A stretch of 64,000 nucleotides of DNA from Zonotrichia leucophrys gambelii (Eukaryota; Chordata; Aves; Passeriformes; Passerellidae), in assembly GCF_028769735.1 (NCBI RefSeq), contig NC_088174.1, positions 3,183,501 to 3,247,500 of the forward strand, in the 5' to 3' direction. Both the position numbers and the translations under genes were made by a program. How positions within the stretch are numbered: position 1 is the first letter of the stretch; every line of letters starts with the position of its first letter. The notes beneath the pieces are model-generated. The model was not told the origin of the DNA. It worked only from the letters and a program-made list of their open reading frames with translations, and did not search any database. Positions 1-13,334 of this stretch are shown piece by piece.

Positions 1-2130
1 GGCCAAACAATGCCAGTCTTTCTGAGTGAGATTTGTGGGGTTTTGTGACTTACTCAATCATAACCAACATATTCTGTGTACCACAAGTGCCAAGGAGGAC
101 AAGGGTGTCCCTTAGAAGTGTGTCAGTGTGCTGCTGTGCCAGGAGAGACACAGCCAGAGCAGAATTTGCTCCTTCAAAGGAATCCTGAAGCCTGACTTGA
201 ACTGAAATGTTCCCAAACTCTCCTGATGCACTGATAAAAACAGCCAGTCTGACTCTCATTTCTCCCCAGCACCTATTTTGGAAGGAAGTTACTGATGTCA
301 GCAGGACGTGGGATAACCTGAAATAACTCAATGTCTCAGAGAGGCTGCCTCAGTGAGTAAAGCTCCACGTGTTACAGGGAAACTCATCAGTCATATTTGA
401 TGTCATTTCCTTTGTCACTCTGGGTGACTACTGAGGACAGAATTTTCCCTCACGTCTCTTTACACCACATCACAGAGGATGTAGGAACAAATACAGCAAT
501 TTTGTGTGAAATACAGCTATTTTGTGTAATCTCCATTTTCCCAGACCTTTATTTGTTCTGAGATGCTGCTCTGTCCTCCTATGGCTTTGTGCTGGGCAGC
601 ACTTGGGAAGAAGGGTGGATTGAAAGACAGTGGATTTCCCTCTGGAAATGGAAATGCATGGATATATCAGTTTTGTCCCAAACCACTCCATGCTGCCACA
701 GAGTCCTGTGTTTGTGTTGTAAGCAGGGTGAGGATTTATTTCCCAAAATCTCCTCATCACTGGCAGTGCCTCATTCAAGAGAGACCTGCACAAAGCTGAA
801 CAACAGCCTTTCCCTTTTGTGAAACTGTGCACAACAGGACAGCAACAGCTATAGATTTTAGGGTTTTTTTGGAGTTGGAAATCCCATTAATGGATATTCC
901 AGCCTCCCTTTTACAGCCTCCCTGTGTCCTTACTTTCAAGACTCCCATTTCTATTAGACTTGCTTGACCTTGGCCATGTACTTGTGCTACTTCCAAAGTC
1001 TCTGCTGCTCTTCTGTCATCCAAAACTACAGTTTCCTCTCAAGAGTGATGAGGGGATGCTGATTAGGATGCAGTTTTATGAATTGCTAAGTGCTACCTGT
1101 TCTGGGGCTATTTGTGCTGGCAGTCTCTCCTTTCAAAGTCAATCTGTCACCCAGAATTCCTCATTTTATGGTTTTCCAATGGAGAAATGGTAATGTTTTA
1201 TATATTGGTGTGCATGGCTGTGCTCTTTGTTCCCCCAAACTTCACAGCACGTTTATCTCAGCGTAATACCCTCATGAATGCAAGAGCAAGCCTTTCTTCT
1301 GCTTAAAAAGAATCAACAGCCTGAATATCTGTTTCACAGTCTCCTCCATATGTATAGGCAGTGGGGATAACAAACTAACCTTTCTCCCAGAGGCTAATTG
1401 GATTTCACACAGTTTGGAAGCACCACTAATTCATCAGAGATATTAAAATTCAGCTTTTACATTCCTGCTGGGTAGCTTGGCTGTTGACCTCCCTCCCTCC
1501 TGCTTTTTGTTCCATTCTGTTTCAAACTTACCCCTTTCCAGTACTTAAATAAACAGGCCCTGTGTGCTGCAGCCCCTTGAGAGCAGCATTTCTTCATGCA
1601 TGAACTCTTACAAGCTGCTGTGGACATACATGCATGAATGTTCCTTATTCCACTTAAATAAGCATCACAAATGCTTATCCTAGAAATAAAGCATATTGGT
1701 CAGGAGCTGGTGTCCCTACTCTGGTTCAGCTGCCTCATAAAGTGGATGTAATCAGTCATGATCAACCTGCTGGAGTTATGCAGCCTAATTTAGAGGATCT
1801 GCATTTTTCAGCAGCAAAAAGGTGTAAAGATTCCTTCTGGTGTCAAAGAAAACATTTGATGGTCTTGACTGGCTCAGAACTTTCTCTTCTGTAGGTGAGA
1901 AAGGAAGAGAAAAAACCTCTGCAGGAGAGTGGAGTTTGATTGTTTCAATCAAACTGTGTAAGTGGGGCCTGAATGGTCTCTGTGAATACAGGAAAAAGCT
2001 GAGATCTCTGAATAATGCATGAAGGAATGGGAAAAATCTCTGTGTTTCTATTGAGAGGTCACAGAGAAACCCAGATGGCAGAGGTGACTTCTCCTGCCCT
2101 TGATGGTGCCTCACAGGAGTGAGGGGACAG

Positions 2131-2272
2131 CGTGGCCATGGTCTGGCCATGGTCTGGCCAGGTCTCCATGTGGACATTTGGTGGCACAGGGGGGCAGAGA
2201 TGGAAGAACAGGTGACAGAGGTGAAGAGATGGTGGCTCAGGGGGGACAGAGATGGAAGAACAGGTGACAGAG
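2131..2272. repeat. Short tandem duplications (11-bp and ~52-bp units)
   Basis: An 11-bp unit (GGCCATGGTCT) is repeated about 2.5 times near 2131-2165. A ~41-bp segment with the core GCAGAGATGGAAGAACAGG is then repeated with a 52-bp period (2179-2220 and 2231-2272), nearly identical between copies. It looks like local slippage or duplication in intron sequence, and no function is apparent. Confidence 0.75.
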
Positions 2273-3731
2273 CCCCTTCTCTCACTGCTGGGTGGCTCAG
2301 AGAGGGCTCCCCAAAGTGCAATTAAAATATTTGTGTCACACAGGCTGGGCATGCAGGAGTGCTCTGGATCCACTCTGCAATGTTCATATTTGTGCTTTTC
2401 CTGCTCCTCTTTTTATTGCTTATCAATTTTAAGTAGTATTTTTTTCAGGGAAGCAGATAAGTAATTCTCTTTCTGTGAATGCAAATGTGGAAACTATTGA
2501 GTGGGTGTGTGCATACTTTAAAGAAATAATTGAATCCAAACATCTCTTATTTTTAAATGCAGGAAACCAGAATCTAATAAAATGTAAATCAATTCAGTGT
2601 CTGCTTTGGGCTTGCAGTCTTCAGGCTGTTAAAAAGAAAAATGCATTAAGTGCTGTGCATTCCAATACCAACATCTTTATTTTCCATTGCATTGCCTTAA
2701 CCCTTCAGTCTTCTGAAATCTTTTTCTTTGTGGGTGTGGGGTGAGGAGCTTGCTACCAATGTTCATCAATTCCCATATTCTTTCTGAATCTTTCTGTGGG
2801 TCACTCTGAGTGTGTTTGGTGTGGGCTTTGCTGATTGCAGACACCCAAGTGACACATCATAAAGCACAATTTCCTTTGTGATTTGGGACTTGGGCTCCTC
2901 AGACCTGAAACAAGCAGGCCACTGCCAATCTGACTTGGAGTACAGCTGATAGAGGGTAAATAAATCCCTGAGATTGCTGGTGTGAGTTAAAACAGAGTTT
3001 AAAGAGGTTTTGTTGCCATTTTGAGCTCAGTGAGCTCTTGGTGCCTGTCTGGCTGCTGGTCTGACTTGCTCAGCTCAGTGCTGAGAGAGAAAGGACAGGA
3101 GCAGGCACCTAAAGCACATTATTGTATTTATCTGATTATTGGGCGTGTTCAATTGTACAGCACTTATCAAAGCAGCCTAGACAAGAAAAGTGTGTCTTAA
3201 TTCATCTCTGTTCTTGCAGGCATGCAATTGTCTTCTGGGGTCTTTTTGGCCCTTTTTTGGCTTTTTCTGTAGACAGTTTTCCCCCTGTTCTGACCTTTGG
3301 AAGCCTACAAGCTGAAGAACTGTGATGATTTAAAGAAAGCAAGTGGAGATCTGTTATCTTTGAACATAACCATTAGATTTGCAGAAACTTAGGGACTTTG
3401 AAGCGACTTATGTGCTTATCACTGTTCTGCTGCCTAAATTCCTAAATGGGAGGGAGATTGGAGAGAGAATGGTTTACAAAATAATTATGACTGAGGGAGA
3501 GACCTGAAAATAAGAACATTTTCTGTCTGAAAAGGACCCTTCTCTGAAGGATGAGGAGGATGGTTCAGCTCACCCTCTGTCACTGCTGTGCCCATGATTG
3601 TCCTGGAGTGACAGTGAAGGACAGTGAGGGACAGTGTCCATTACCTGTGAGGGACAGAGAGGGGCTGAGAGGGGCAAAAGGAGCTGGGGAACCCCAACCC
3701 TTCAAAGCAGCCCAGGCTCTGCACTGCTGGG

Positions 3732-4410
3732 TGTTAAAGATCGCAATGCAAGATGTTTTCTGTTACCATCTGCATGGCAGATTACCTTTGTCAAGTGGGC
3801 AGTTTGCCTTATCTCTCTCTTTGAGCGACCACATTCACTCCTCCCTTGGGAGGGGACATTGCTGATAACAGCTATTGAATGTCCCTGCATGGCTGATAAG
3901 AACTACAGCATCCCACTGGGAGATGTGAGCCCAGAGGGAGGAGCCAAGCATTCCTACCCAGATATAATCTGGAGATTCTGGAACACCAGCACAGCTTCTC
4001 CACTGGATTCCCCAGAGGAACAGCAGCTGCCTCTCCTTCCCCTGGATCTTCAGAGGAAGAATCCATCCTTCCCTACAGGATCCTGCTCCAGCAGAACCAG
4101 CCCTGACACTGCAGGAGGGCTGAGCCACAATTCCAATGGGACTGCTGCCAACACCCTGAGCCACAGGGTGTCAGGCTGGGTTCTGACTCTGTCAGTGTTG
4201 TTCTAGTGTACTGCATTGTTCATTTTATCCTTTTTATTTTATTTTATTTTCCCTATTAAAGAACTGTTATTCCCTGCTCCCATATTTTTGCCTGAGAGCC
4301 CCTTAATTTAAAGTTATAGCAATTCGTACGGGTAGGGAGGGTTTACATTCTCCATTTCAGGGGAGGCTCCTGCCTTCCTTAGCAGACTCCTGTCTTTCCA
4401 AACCAAGACA
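3732..4410 (+). mobile_element. Solo LTR, ERVL-like, 5-bp TSD
   Basis: The element is 679 bp, starts with TG and ends with CA, and is flanked by a perfect 5-bp target-site duplication CTGGG (3727-3731 and 4411-4415). A second copy lies in reverse orientation at 53210-53884 and a truncated one at 57441-57598. A 5-bp duplication fits the ERVL class; this is an inference from duplication length, not a database match. Sense is taken as + because a TATA-like ATATAATC and a late ATTAAA lie in LTR-like order on this strand. Internal retroviral genes are absent, so it is a solo LTR. Long open frames on both strands within it are also found in the second copy and are LTR sequence, not genes. Confidence 0.85.
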
Positions 4411-5671
4411 CTGGGTGATTCAGGATGAGGCTGAAGTCCTCAAACTTTTAATTTCTAATTCTTTTTAATTGTTTTATTTATTAATAAATCACAGTTTCTA
4501 AATAGTGCTGCTGCCTCCTGGAGGAAGCTGGGGACAGCCAGTTACTCCGAGCTGGGCTAGTGTAGATCCTGTGGTTTTACTGCTCCTTTTCCAGGTGAAC
4601 TCAGAATTTCTGGCATTTCAGCAAACTGTGTGCTCACATGCAGGGATGTGTGTGTGAGGCAAACTCCATTTTGTCAAAATCCTGAAAAATGCTTAGTTCT
4701 ACAAGTGCTGTATTAAAATGAGGCAGGGGCTCAGCAGCTCTCACAAGGCTGCAGCTTTTCCTCTCTGCAATTAAAATTGCTGCAGCAGGCACTGATGGAC
4801 TGTCACTGCAGAAACCCCAGCTAGGCTGTCCTCTCAGGGAAGCTTTTTCTCATATAAGCAGAGAAGGATTTAATTTAACAAGGAAAACCTAAGGAATTGC
4901 AAACTAATCTCTACAGCCTTCTATTTATTCTATAATATATATTATAAGGGTTTTTAAAGATCAGACCTTGGCACAAAGAAAAATGCTACCATCAGACCTA
5001 TTAGGAATAATGACTTTGTAAGAAATAAATTTGTGCCTCATTGACAGGGCTGTGAAGATATGATTTCCTTCTTTGGAATTGCTTAAGCTACAGGAATTGG
5101 AGAGTAAACATTTCATGCAGTATGATCCTTTCCCAAGTCAATATTGTCCTTTCAGTGCTGAATTTCAAATTCAATATTATCCTTCCTTAAACAAAGGCGT
5201 GCTTGGAAATCAATGCTATTTATCTTGTCTACTGTAGCCATAAACACCAGTTTAATTTTTTATTGTAGATGAAAATGCTTGGAGACTGAAAACTGCAGAA
5301 AGAGAAATTCTTCCTATTTTGCTGGCTCCTGGTGTCATTGCTGAGGGTGCATGACAACAGCCACCAACAAAATCACCATTTTCAAGTGGCAGCATTGCTC
5401 CTTGCACTATCTGCCTACTATTGGGTTTTGTCCTGTGCTTTAATAAATTTATGACTAAAAGCAAAACACAACATTAAAAAAAATATTTTCAGGTTATCAT
5501 CTGAGGTCAATTTTTTGTTGCTATGATTCTTCTTTCAGGGGTTTTTTTCATGGTGTTCCAGGTGAATTATTGGATATAATTAAAGTGATAGATCAGAGTA
5601 AGCTAAAGCAGAAAATATTCTTTCAAAAAGAAAAGTCCGCACTGCTCGGGGGGAAACTCGTACTACATTTC

Positions 5672-5718
5672 TCTATCGATCGATCGATCTATCTATTTAT
5701 TCATTTATTTATTTAAAT
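5672..5718. repeat. Compound tetranucleotide microsatellite
   Basis: The tract grades from (ATCG)n through (ATCT)n into (ATTT)n. The ordered change of unit suggests successive point mutation and re-expansion of one microsatellite. Confidence 0.85.
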
Positions 5719-6429
5719 GAAAAAAACATCAGATAAAAGACTTCTGAAGAATGGAGAGAAGACCAATAATTTTATTTGGGAGCAACATTAGTGCAGGCAG
5801 AGGTTTGGCCTTGCCTGTCAAGAACCACCCTGAAACATTCCATACTGGTTAATGAGTTCTCAAACCAGTTATCCCAGCATGGCCTCACTTCCCAGCTTCA
5901 TGTCCCTCAGGGATGAGCATATCCAGGGCTTTTTCCTGGTGGGTTTCTTTTTTCCATTTTCCTTTTTCCATGCCCCTTCAGACAAGCTGGCTCTGGTGCT
6001 CTCAGATCCAGCAGAGAAATCACATTTTTTTCCCAAAGAAAGTTTACTCCAGTGGCTTCCTGAGGGCAGGAAACCATCTGGGACGTGTTTCAGGACAGTG
6101 ATCAAGGTCTGGGGTTGAATAAACAAAAGGTAAATAGAAAATACCACACACATGGTGAACATAAGCAACAGAGCTACAGGCCCCACGGCAGAAGAGCCCA
6201 GCTATTTTCTGAATTTTGCAATGTTTTGCACTATTTAAGGAAAGTGGGGTTGGGTTTTGGCTGTCCTTTCTGCTGTGTTGTGGTGAGCTCTGAGTAGTGG
6301 AAGTTACAACAGGAAACCAAACAGGAACAAATAGGGCAAAGGCAGAAGTGATTGTTTCCTGAATATTCAGAGTTCAGCAAGTAGATTATTGAATTCTCTG
6401 CCAGCCTCCAGTGCTCACCAGCTGTTCAT

Positions 6430-6660
6430 AACTATTATTTTATATATATATTATTTTATATATATTATATTATATTATATTATATTATATTATATTATAT
6501 TATATTATATTATATTATATTAATATAAAATATACATATTGTATATATTATTTTATATATATATTATATCATATATATTATTATATGTATAATATATATA
6601 ATATTTATTATATACATGGATATGTATAACACTATAATTTTATATATATATATATATAGC
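6430..6660. repeat. AT-rich microsatellite tract
   Basis: The region is nearly pure A/T. It includes a perfect pentanucleotide array (TTATA-type unit, roughly a dozen copies, about 6465-6522) flanked by irregular (TA)n runs. It is likely to vary in length between individuals and to be hard to assemble. Confidence 0.9.
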
Positions 6661-7930
6661 TATAACTACTGTGTGTATTTACACACAATAACTGCTTTCT
6701 GGAGGAATAGCCATGCAAAAAAGGTAATTGCAAGTGTCCCTGTTTGAAATGCAGTCAGATTCCTGCCCTTGGACACTCTGGAACTTGTCCATCATGTTTG
6801 GACCCTTGGATCTGAAGATTTTCTTGATTGCCTGGACTTTGTTTTTGCTCAGGGTGGTTGTGGGCAGTCAAGGACAAAATCCACACTTGGACTTCTCAAG
6901 TCAACAAAAGAGACAACAAAAGACATCTGTGGGCCCTTTCTGATGTCATGCAAAAGGCTGGGAAATTTCTGAAGTCTTTTGATCCAAGTTTAGATCAGAG
7001 ATTTAACTGCACAGTGGAGCAGAGCAACCCATGGGTCTTTTCAGTGGCACAAGTGTGGTACTTAGCATTCAGATGGGAACTGGTGTGCTGAGCCAAACCC
7101 AATTATTTGCAAATGAAGCAGCGCCACACATCCTCAGGGGGAGGGCTGTAATACCAAGTGCTGGTTTGAAATGTCATCTTTTCTTTGGGAGAATTCTCTA
7201 TAGATGAAGTTAGCCATTTTCAATCTAATTTTAGACAATCAAAAATAGGAATTCACTGGAGTTAGCACAGAAAATTTTAACTCTGATCATCAGAGCCACA
7301 GCAGATTTCAGCCTGCTCCATTTTGAAAGTCATGACAATGTGAAAAACATTCTTTTCACTAAGGTTTGGCATTGTAAGCTGAGCTGGCACTCATGGGCAG
7401 TGCTTTAATTATACATTATAGTAACCAGTGTGAAATACTGAGCCTTATTAAGATAGCCAAAAGCCTTCTTTAGAGCTGATTTATTAGAGCTTGAAATTAA
7501 CTTTTCACAGTCCAGCTCCAAGAGATCAGTAGATAGAGAAGCTCAGCTCTGCCTCCAGTGAGTTCCCCATGGTTATCTCCAGTGCTCTCCGCAGTCCCTC
7601 CCAGTGCCCAGGCATGGCAAAACCCTGCTCAGCAGCAGCAGCAGCAGCTCTCAGCCTCTCCCCTCCATTACAAACACCAGAGCTGACCCTGGGCTTGCTT
7701 GGGAAGGTTTCCTGGGAAAGTGGAGCTTTGGGAAGCCACCCTGGGCTCTGCTGGGTGCTCGGGTGTGTGGCTGCCCAGGCTGGCTCTGCTGGAGCTGTTC
7801 CACACTGGGGTGATTGCAGATGAGCATTTGTGCTGCTCCTGACACCACATCTGGTCAGGATATCTGGGATATCAGGATATTGTTAGGAATTGCTGTGTTA
7901 AAGCAAGTCCATAATCTGCAGATCTCTGTT

Positions 7931-8312
7931 TGTGACCGTGTTCACAGGGGTCCCAGGATGAGGGAAGAGATGAGGATCTGACTCCATGTTTCAGAAGGCT
8001 GATTTATTATTTTATGATATATATTACATTAAAACTATACTAAAAGAATGGAAGAAAGGATTTCATCAGAAGGCTAGCTAAGAATAGAAAAAGAAGAATG
8101 ATAACAAAGCTGTTGTCTCGGACAGAGAGTCTGAGCCAGCTGACTGTGATTGGCCATTAATTACAAACATCCAATATGGACCAATCACAGATGCACCTGT
8201 TGCATTCCACAGCAGCAGATAATCATTGTTTACATTTTGTTCCTGAGGCCTCTCAGCTTCTCAGGAGGAAAAATCCTAAGGAAAGGATTTTCATGAAAAG
8301 ATGTCTGTGACA
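7931..8312 (-). mobile_element. Solo LTR, family A copy 1 (ERVK-like)
   Basis: A 382-bp element with TGTGAC/GTGACA-type ends and a perfect 6-bp target-site duplication TCTGTT (7925-7930 and 8313-8318). Sense is inferred as minus: on that strand CCAAT boxes precede an AT-rich TATA-like segment and an AATAAA about 80 nt before the 3' end. A 6-bp duplication is typical of ERVK insertions. There is no internal retroviral sequence. It lies antisense in a DCX intron. Confidence 0.9.
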
Positions 8313-8518
8313 TCTGTTAGCTGAAAATGGGGAGGAGCTCCCAGCTGATGGGATTTTAAAGTAGAATGCAATATGGAGATTGTTTACCCAGAGTGATCGT
8401 GTTTTGTTCCCTTGGCCTGTCAGGCCCAGGTATGTGTGTGTGTGTTGGGACTGTTGGGGGACAGTCATGAGATTCTGGGCAGTGTGTTCAGAGCTGAGTG
8501 TTGGGAGGGATGAAAGTT

Positions 8519-9138
8519 TGACAAGAAAGTCTCACAGATATGTGTGCTTGGCAGAAAGATTTTTAATGTAGAATCTGAAGAAGGAATAGAGATGGAAGCA
8601 AGTTTTGATATAGAAGAAAAGAATTGCTGAGCCAGTCTTACTAGATAACCAAGGAGGCAAAGGGTGTGTTAGTTAGAAGGGGTTTTTATGGCTTAGAGCA
8701 AAGGATAAACCCACCCCAAACAAGAAGATGTTTTTACCAAGCAGAAAGCACAGGTAAACAAGGCAGCAAATGTGGCAAGTAGAAAAAAGGTCTCAGAATT
8801 TTCCACTGCAAGAAAACTGAAAAACAACTTCTAGCTTCAACTGTAATGTACTGACTTTTAGTGATTGGAGAACAGTAACATAAATATTGTAATTATAGTA
8901 GTTATGACAGGCTATAGGTAAAAATTAAGGTATAGATTGGTTCTACTGTATGAAGATGCTCAGCAAAGAAAATGCATTGTAACCAAATCAAAGGGTCTCC
9001 AGGCCTGCCTGCAGCTGGAGCTGACAGCTGTAGGCACAGCTCTGTCACCCACAGCCCTGGATGCTGTAACTCTTGGATGGAATAAACTGCATTTTGGAGA
9101 GCTCCTGGAGTTCCACATCCCTCATTCATGCTCTTACA
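8519..9138 (+). mobile_element. Probable LTR in DCX sense orientation (boundaries approximate)
   Basis: An LTR-like block starts near TGACAAGAAAG and ends with CTCTTACA. It has AATAAA at about 9080 followed by a U5-like tail of ~55 bp. I recognise the general form of a songbird ERV LTR, but no clean target-site duplication was found, so the limits are uncertain. If correct, its polyadenylation signal is in the same sense as DCX and only ~175 bp upstream of the next exon. Confidence 0.5.
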
Positions 9139-9259
9139 GTTGAATGTTTGGCAGATTCTGTTTAGATGTAATGTAACATAGTGTAATATAGTATAGAATA
9201 ATATAGTATAATAAAGTAATTAATTCCCACTGAAATGCATGCCTGTGCTCTCTCTGCAG

Positions 9260-9362
9260 GTGACCTGTCTGCACGATTTCTTTGGGGATGATGATGTGTT
9301 CATCGCCTGTGGCCCCGAGAAGTTCCGCTATGCACAGGACGACTTTTCCCTGGACGAGAGCG
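9260..9362 (+). CDS. DCX: DCX exon: end of second doublecortin domain
   Basis: The 103-nt exon starts in phase 0 after the acceptor CTCTCTCTGCAG and ends in phase 1 at a GTAACG donor. It encodes 34 residues beginning [19 protein letters not shown] and ending SLDES. This is the C-terminal strand/helix part of the second DC domain plus the start of the linker to the tail. Doublecortin binds microtubules through its two DC domains and stabilises them in migrating neurons. The AQDDFSLDE stretch distinguishes DCX from the paralogue DCLK1. The G left at the exon end joins AG of the next exon to make Glu. A family-A LTR begins 118 bp downstream. Confidence 0.97.
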
Positions 9363-9480
9363 GTAACGTGAAACCCACCCTGAGCCCTCACTGCACTGCC
9401 CTTCCCTGCTCCTGTCTGAGCTCAATGCTTCTGGTCTGCTTTATGAGACCCAGCACATGGAATTTAACTCTAGGAATGTG

Positions 9481-9862
9481 TGTGACAGTGTTCACAGGGG
9501 TCTCAGGTTGAGGGAAGAGACGAGGATCTGACTCCATATTTCAGAAGGCTGATTTATTATTTTATTATATATATTACATTAAAACTATACTAAAAGAATA
9601 GAAGAAAGGATTTCATCAGAAGGCTAGCTAAGAATAGAATAAGAAGGAATTATAACAAAGGTTTGTGGTTCAGACTCTCTGTCCGAGCCAGCTGACTGTG
9701 ATTGGCCATTAATTAGAAACAACCACGAGACCAATCCCAGATGCACCTGTTGCATTCCACAGCAGCAGATAACCATTGTTTACATTTTGTTCCTGAGGCC
9801 TCTCAGCTTCTCAGGAGGAAAAATCCTAAGGAAAGGATTTTTCATAAAAAATATCTGTGACA
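9481..9862 (-). mobile_element. Solo LTR, family A copy 2 (ERVK-like)
   Basis: A 382-bp element with a perfect 6-bp target-site duplication AATGTG (9475-9480 and 9863-9868). It closely matches copy 1 along its whole length. It lies antisense to DCX, 118 bp after the exon donor. Confidence 0.92.
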
Positions 9863-12800
9863 AATGTGTTTTCTGTTGATGGGGTGACAAAACTGTCCTT
9901 TGTCTCTTCAAAAAGGAAAGCCCAGAAGTTTCTCCCTTCAATTAGGTGGAAAAAGCCACTTCACAGGCTCAGGGGACATTATTTCAAACTTAAGGATAGC
10001 CAATTGGACAGAAGCCAAAAAGTCTCACTTGGGCAATTTACTAGAAATAGAAGTGAACAAAGAATCTAATTGCTTTTGTGAGGTGTTTTACCAAGAGCAA
10101 GAACCTCTTGCACCTGGCTCAGTTTTTCTCTGTTTGTTATTTTGCCTTTTCTTAAACCTTTTTGTTTTCAACACTGCAACAGAAGCCATCCTGCTGATTT
10201 TTATGCCTCCAAGGGTAGCTGAGCTGCCTTGGGTGTTTTATAGACCTCCAAGAGCTTATGAGACCTGGCTCAAGAAGGCTGCTATAACACTTAACATCCT
10301 TTTGGGATACTTACCCAGTCAGCAGTATTATAATCAGGCAAATACTGACTGAGGTATAGTCAGAATAAATTAAGTCCTAGAGCATTTTGACATTTACTGC
10401 AAAATCGCGGAGTGTTTATACTTTCAATTTTCTCCAGTCACATTCAGATAGGTGCATTTTTCTTGAGAGCTAATCATCCTTATGTAGACACATGCATATT
10501 AAAAATGGAAACAAGCAAGAATTGAAAAAAAAGATCACATTTCCACTGCTTACTTCTGCTGATTCAAAAAGCAGGGCAATAATTTCCTTTTTGGGGGCAT
10601 GACTGGGACAGCACTGTTATTTTTCCTTGTTACCAGTGCCAGCAGAAATCTGTAATAATGTGAGTCTCTGTGATCAATTACACCATGAAATCTTTGATTT
10701 TACAGAATATACAGAGATTACTTATAGGCCTTATCACCCACCCCACCTGGCAACTGTACCCACCTGTCTGCAGGTGCCAGTGAGTGCAGCAAGAGGAAAT
10801 TAATGTCATTTTAACCATTTAAACGGAAAAAAAATGTGCTCTCCAAGCATCTAGGCACACCTCCCAAAGCTCTAGGTGTGCTGTGTGAGGAACACAAGCC
10901 CCATCCTGTCCTATATGCTGCAAACTGGCTCAGTATTGAGGACCAAAGAGGATTTTTGCTGGATGCCAGGAAGCCAAGCAGCCTCTAATCTCCAAACACC
11001 GACTTTTTTATTACTCCCTTCCAAGCCTGATTTTATTTTAGTGCTTCTAAAGTGCTTATTTAGGTACTCCTGACCTGTGTACTCCAGATGAACCCATTTG
11101 ATGGTCTTGTGGTAATTCAAAAGAAGCTTCCAAGGTTCAGCTGAGACTTTGCAGGCAGAGAATAAAGCCTGTGGAAGTGATCAGTAAGCTGAGCTTCTCG
11201 TTGTTTTTCACCACTCAGCAGTTGAGTCAGCTCCACAGGGAGCTCCACGCTGGAAAACAGCTTGGATGCAGAACAACTGGGTGGAAATCCCAGCCCTCTG
11301 CCTCTTCTTCTGGGCACTGCTTGCTTCTCCAGCTTGGATTGCTCTGGCAGAAGGAAGCCAAGTTTGCTGCTGGGAAGGCAGTGAGCAGCTCCTAAGGTGT
11401 TTTTGGAGCAGCCTTGCAGCTCCCAGGGAGCAGATGAGGAGCCCCAGCAGTGTTTCCCCATTGCACACCCATCACCCTTCCTCCTTCCATCCATTTGCTG
11501 CCAGGAGAGCTGCAAATCCTGAGGTTTTGCAGATGAGTGTCACTTCATAAAATCTCCTCTGTCATGGGGAAATTTCTCTTGCCTGTTTGGATGACACACA
11601 CCAGGATTGCTGGTTATTAAGTTCACTCTGGCAGGACGTCAGGAAACAAAAAGAGAAGCAGCACAAGAGAGGATTATGTCATCTTTTTCCTCCTGGCTGC
11701 CCACCACAGCTTCCACCCTCTAATCCTGCTCTGAGCACCTTCCAGATGACATTGCTCTGTCCCTTTTGTATCCCCTGGTTTTAGCACGGTGGAAATGTCA
11801 CACTTTGGTGACATTTAGAGGCCTTTTCACACCAAGCTCAGCACAGCCAGGTTTCCACCTCCTGCAAAAGCTCAGGGATTGCCTCTGACACTTGCCAAGG
11901 GCTGAGCTGGAGGAATTCCTCGGAGTCAGCCTTTCTGTGCTGGAAAATGCAAAGCCAGGTTTCCTTCCAAGGAATTACTCCCCTGGGAAGAGCATAAATT
12001 TGGAAGCTCTTGCAAAGACCTAACATGAAGTATTTTTACTTTTTTGGTTTATTTTTTTTTTTTAGTGAGTAATTCAGGTGACTAAACACAGCTGCCTGAC
12101 ACCCTTTGAGTCCCCTCACAGCACCAGTACTGCTCTTCATGTATAATATAGCCCCCAAAAATTGGGGCTATGTTGGGGCTGGACCTCTACAAGCCTTTCA
12201 AGTGACATCATCTGTGAGAATTCAAGTATTTTTGAAGAAAAAAGATCACAACTTTTTCTGTCGCTGATTTACAACTTCCAAAATTGATTTAGCAGGAGAG
12301 AAAATAAGATGACTGTAGGTTTAATTCTTGCCATGCAGCATCCCTGGAGCACAAGGCCTCCTCTCCTGACATTCTTGTGCTGCATGGCCCAACAGCAAAA
12401 CTCTCTCAGACCATCCAGAAGGAGCAGAGATGGAGCCTTGGCTGGCTGAGAATGAGCAAAGCCTGGAGAAAAATTGAAGCCAATTACATTTTCATAGATA
12501 CACTGATATATAATTAAATAACACCTACATTTAGGTCAGACAGCTTGCTTTTGGTTGACCAGTTATTTATCTGCTCTGTGCTGCCTTAATTCCATTGGGG
12601 ACTCCATTCTAGGGGGCCTCAGTGTGGAGCATGTGGGGCTGAGCTGAACTTTTCCATAAAAAACTGCCTGCATGTGGAACACGTAACTCACATCTGTAAA
12701 AAACACACATTTTTCACATCTTGGTGAGGACAAGCTGTTGGAGGAGATGAGGTGGAACCAGCTTGCATTTGACAAAAAGGAAATCCCTTTTTTATTGCCT

Positions 12801-13334
12801 TCTTCTTAACTGGGTTAAGTTAATAACTTGAGGGGTGGAAAGTTCCTTTTCTGTTAGCTCTCAATGTAAATAAAACCCAGTTTCTGAAGATCAGGCATGC
12901 CTGAAATCCTGGGACACGTGGAGGTTTGTTAGCATTTCAGTTCCCCTCTGCAGGACTCTGTGGATCATATTTACATTTTCCACTCTTCCTGGCCTATTTA
13001 GTTTTTAAGGAAGCACAGTTGGGGTCCTCATCTGCTCACATCTTCCAGTACATAAATCTGCTGGGCTTGTTTATACAAACCTTGCTGAAAGGGATGAGTG
13101 GCCAGGACAGAGGATGTGCTTTGTAAAACCATTTTGTCTCCTTTGCTGTGTGCATCTGAAAAGTTGCAGCTTGTTGAGGACAGGAGAGGCAGGTTCCAGC
13201 TGGGTGAAAGCCTCCTGGGGCAGCTGCCCCATCTGCCACTTGGAGGCTTCATTTACAGCACATGAGCTGTTTGCTGGCTTTCTGCACCTGCAGGAAGGGC
13301 ACTCATCATTCCTGGTACTGGATTTTCAGAGGAG

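Larger units (their letters stand above)
1..9259 (+). other. DCX: DCX intron (partial, 3' part)
   Basis: This is the intron upstream of the first DCX exon in the window; its 5' end lies outside. The exon expected to precede it in DCX (middle of the second doublecortin domain) was not recognised anywhere in 1-9259, so the intron is at least 9.2 kb. Apart from the repeats listed separately (tandem repeats near 2131-2272, LTR at 3732-4410, microsatellites, LTRs at 7931-8312 and ~8519-9138), I see only AT-rich unique sequence with chance open frames in 1-2130, 2273-3731, 4416-5671, 5719-6429 and 6661-7924. Confidence 0.8.

Noticed and set aside
1785..2321. 178-codon minus-strand open frame
   Set aside because: It overlaps short tandem repeats, and no homology or splice structure is visible.
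3634..4206. 190-codon open frame, with a related 127-codon frame at 53410-53793
   Set aside because: Both lie largely within two copies of the same solo LTR, and opposite-strand frames are equally open. Similarity reflects shared repeat sequence, not a protein gene.
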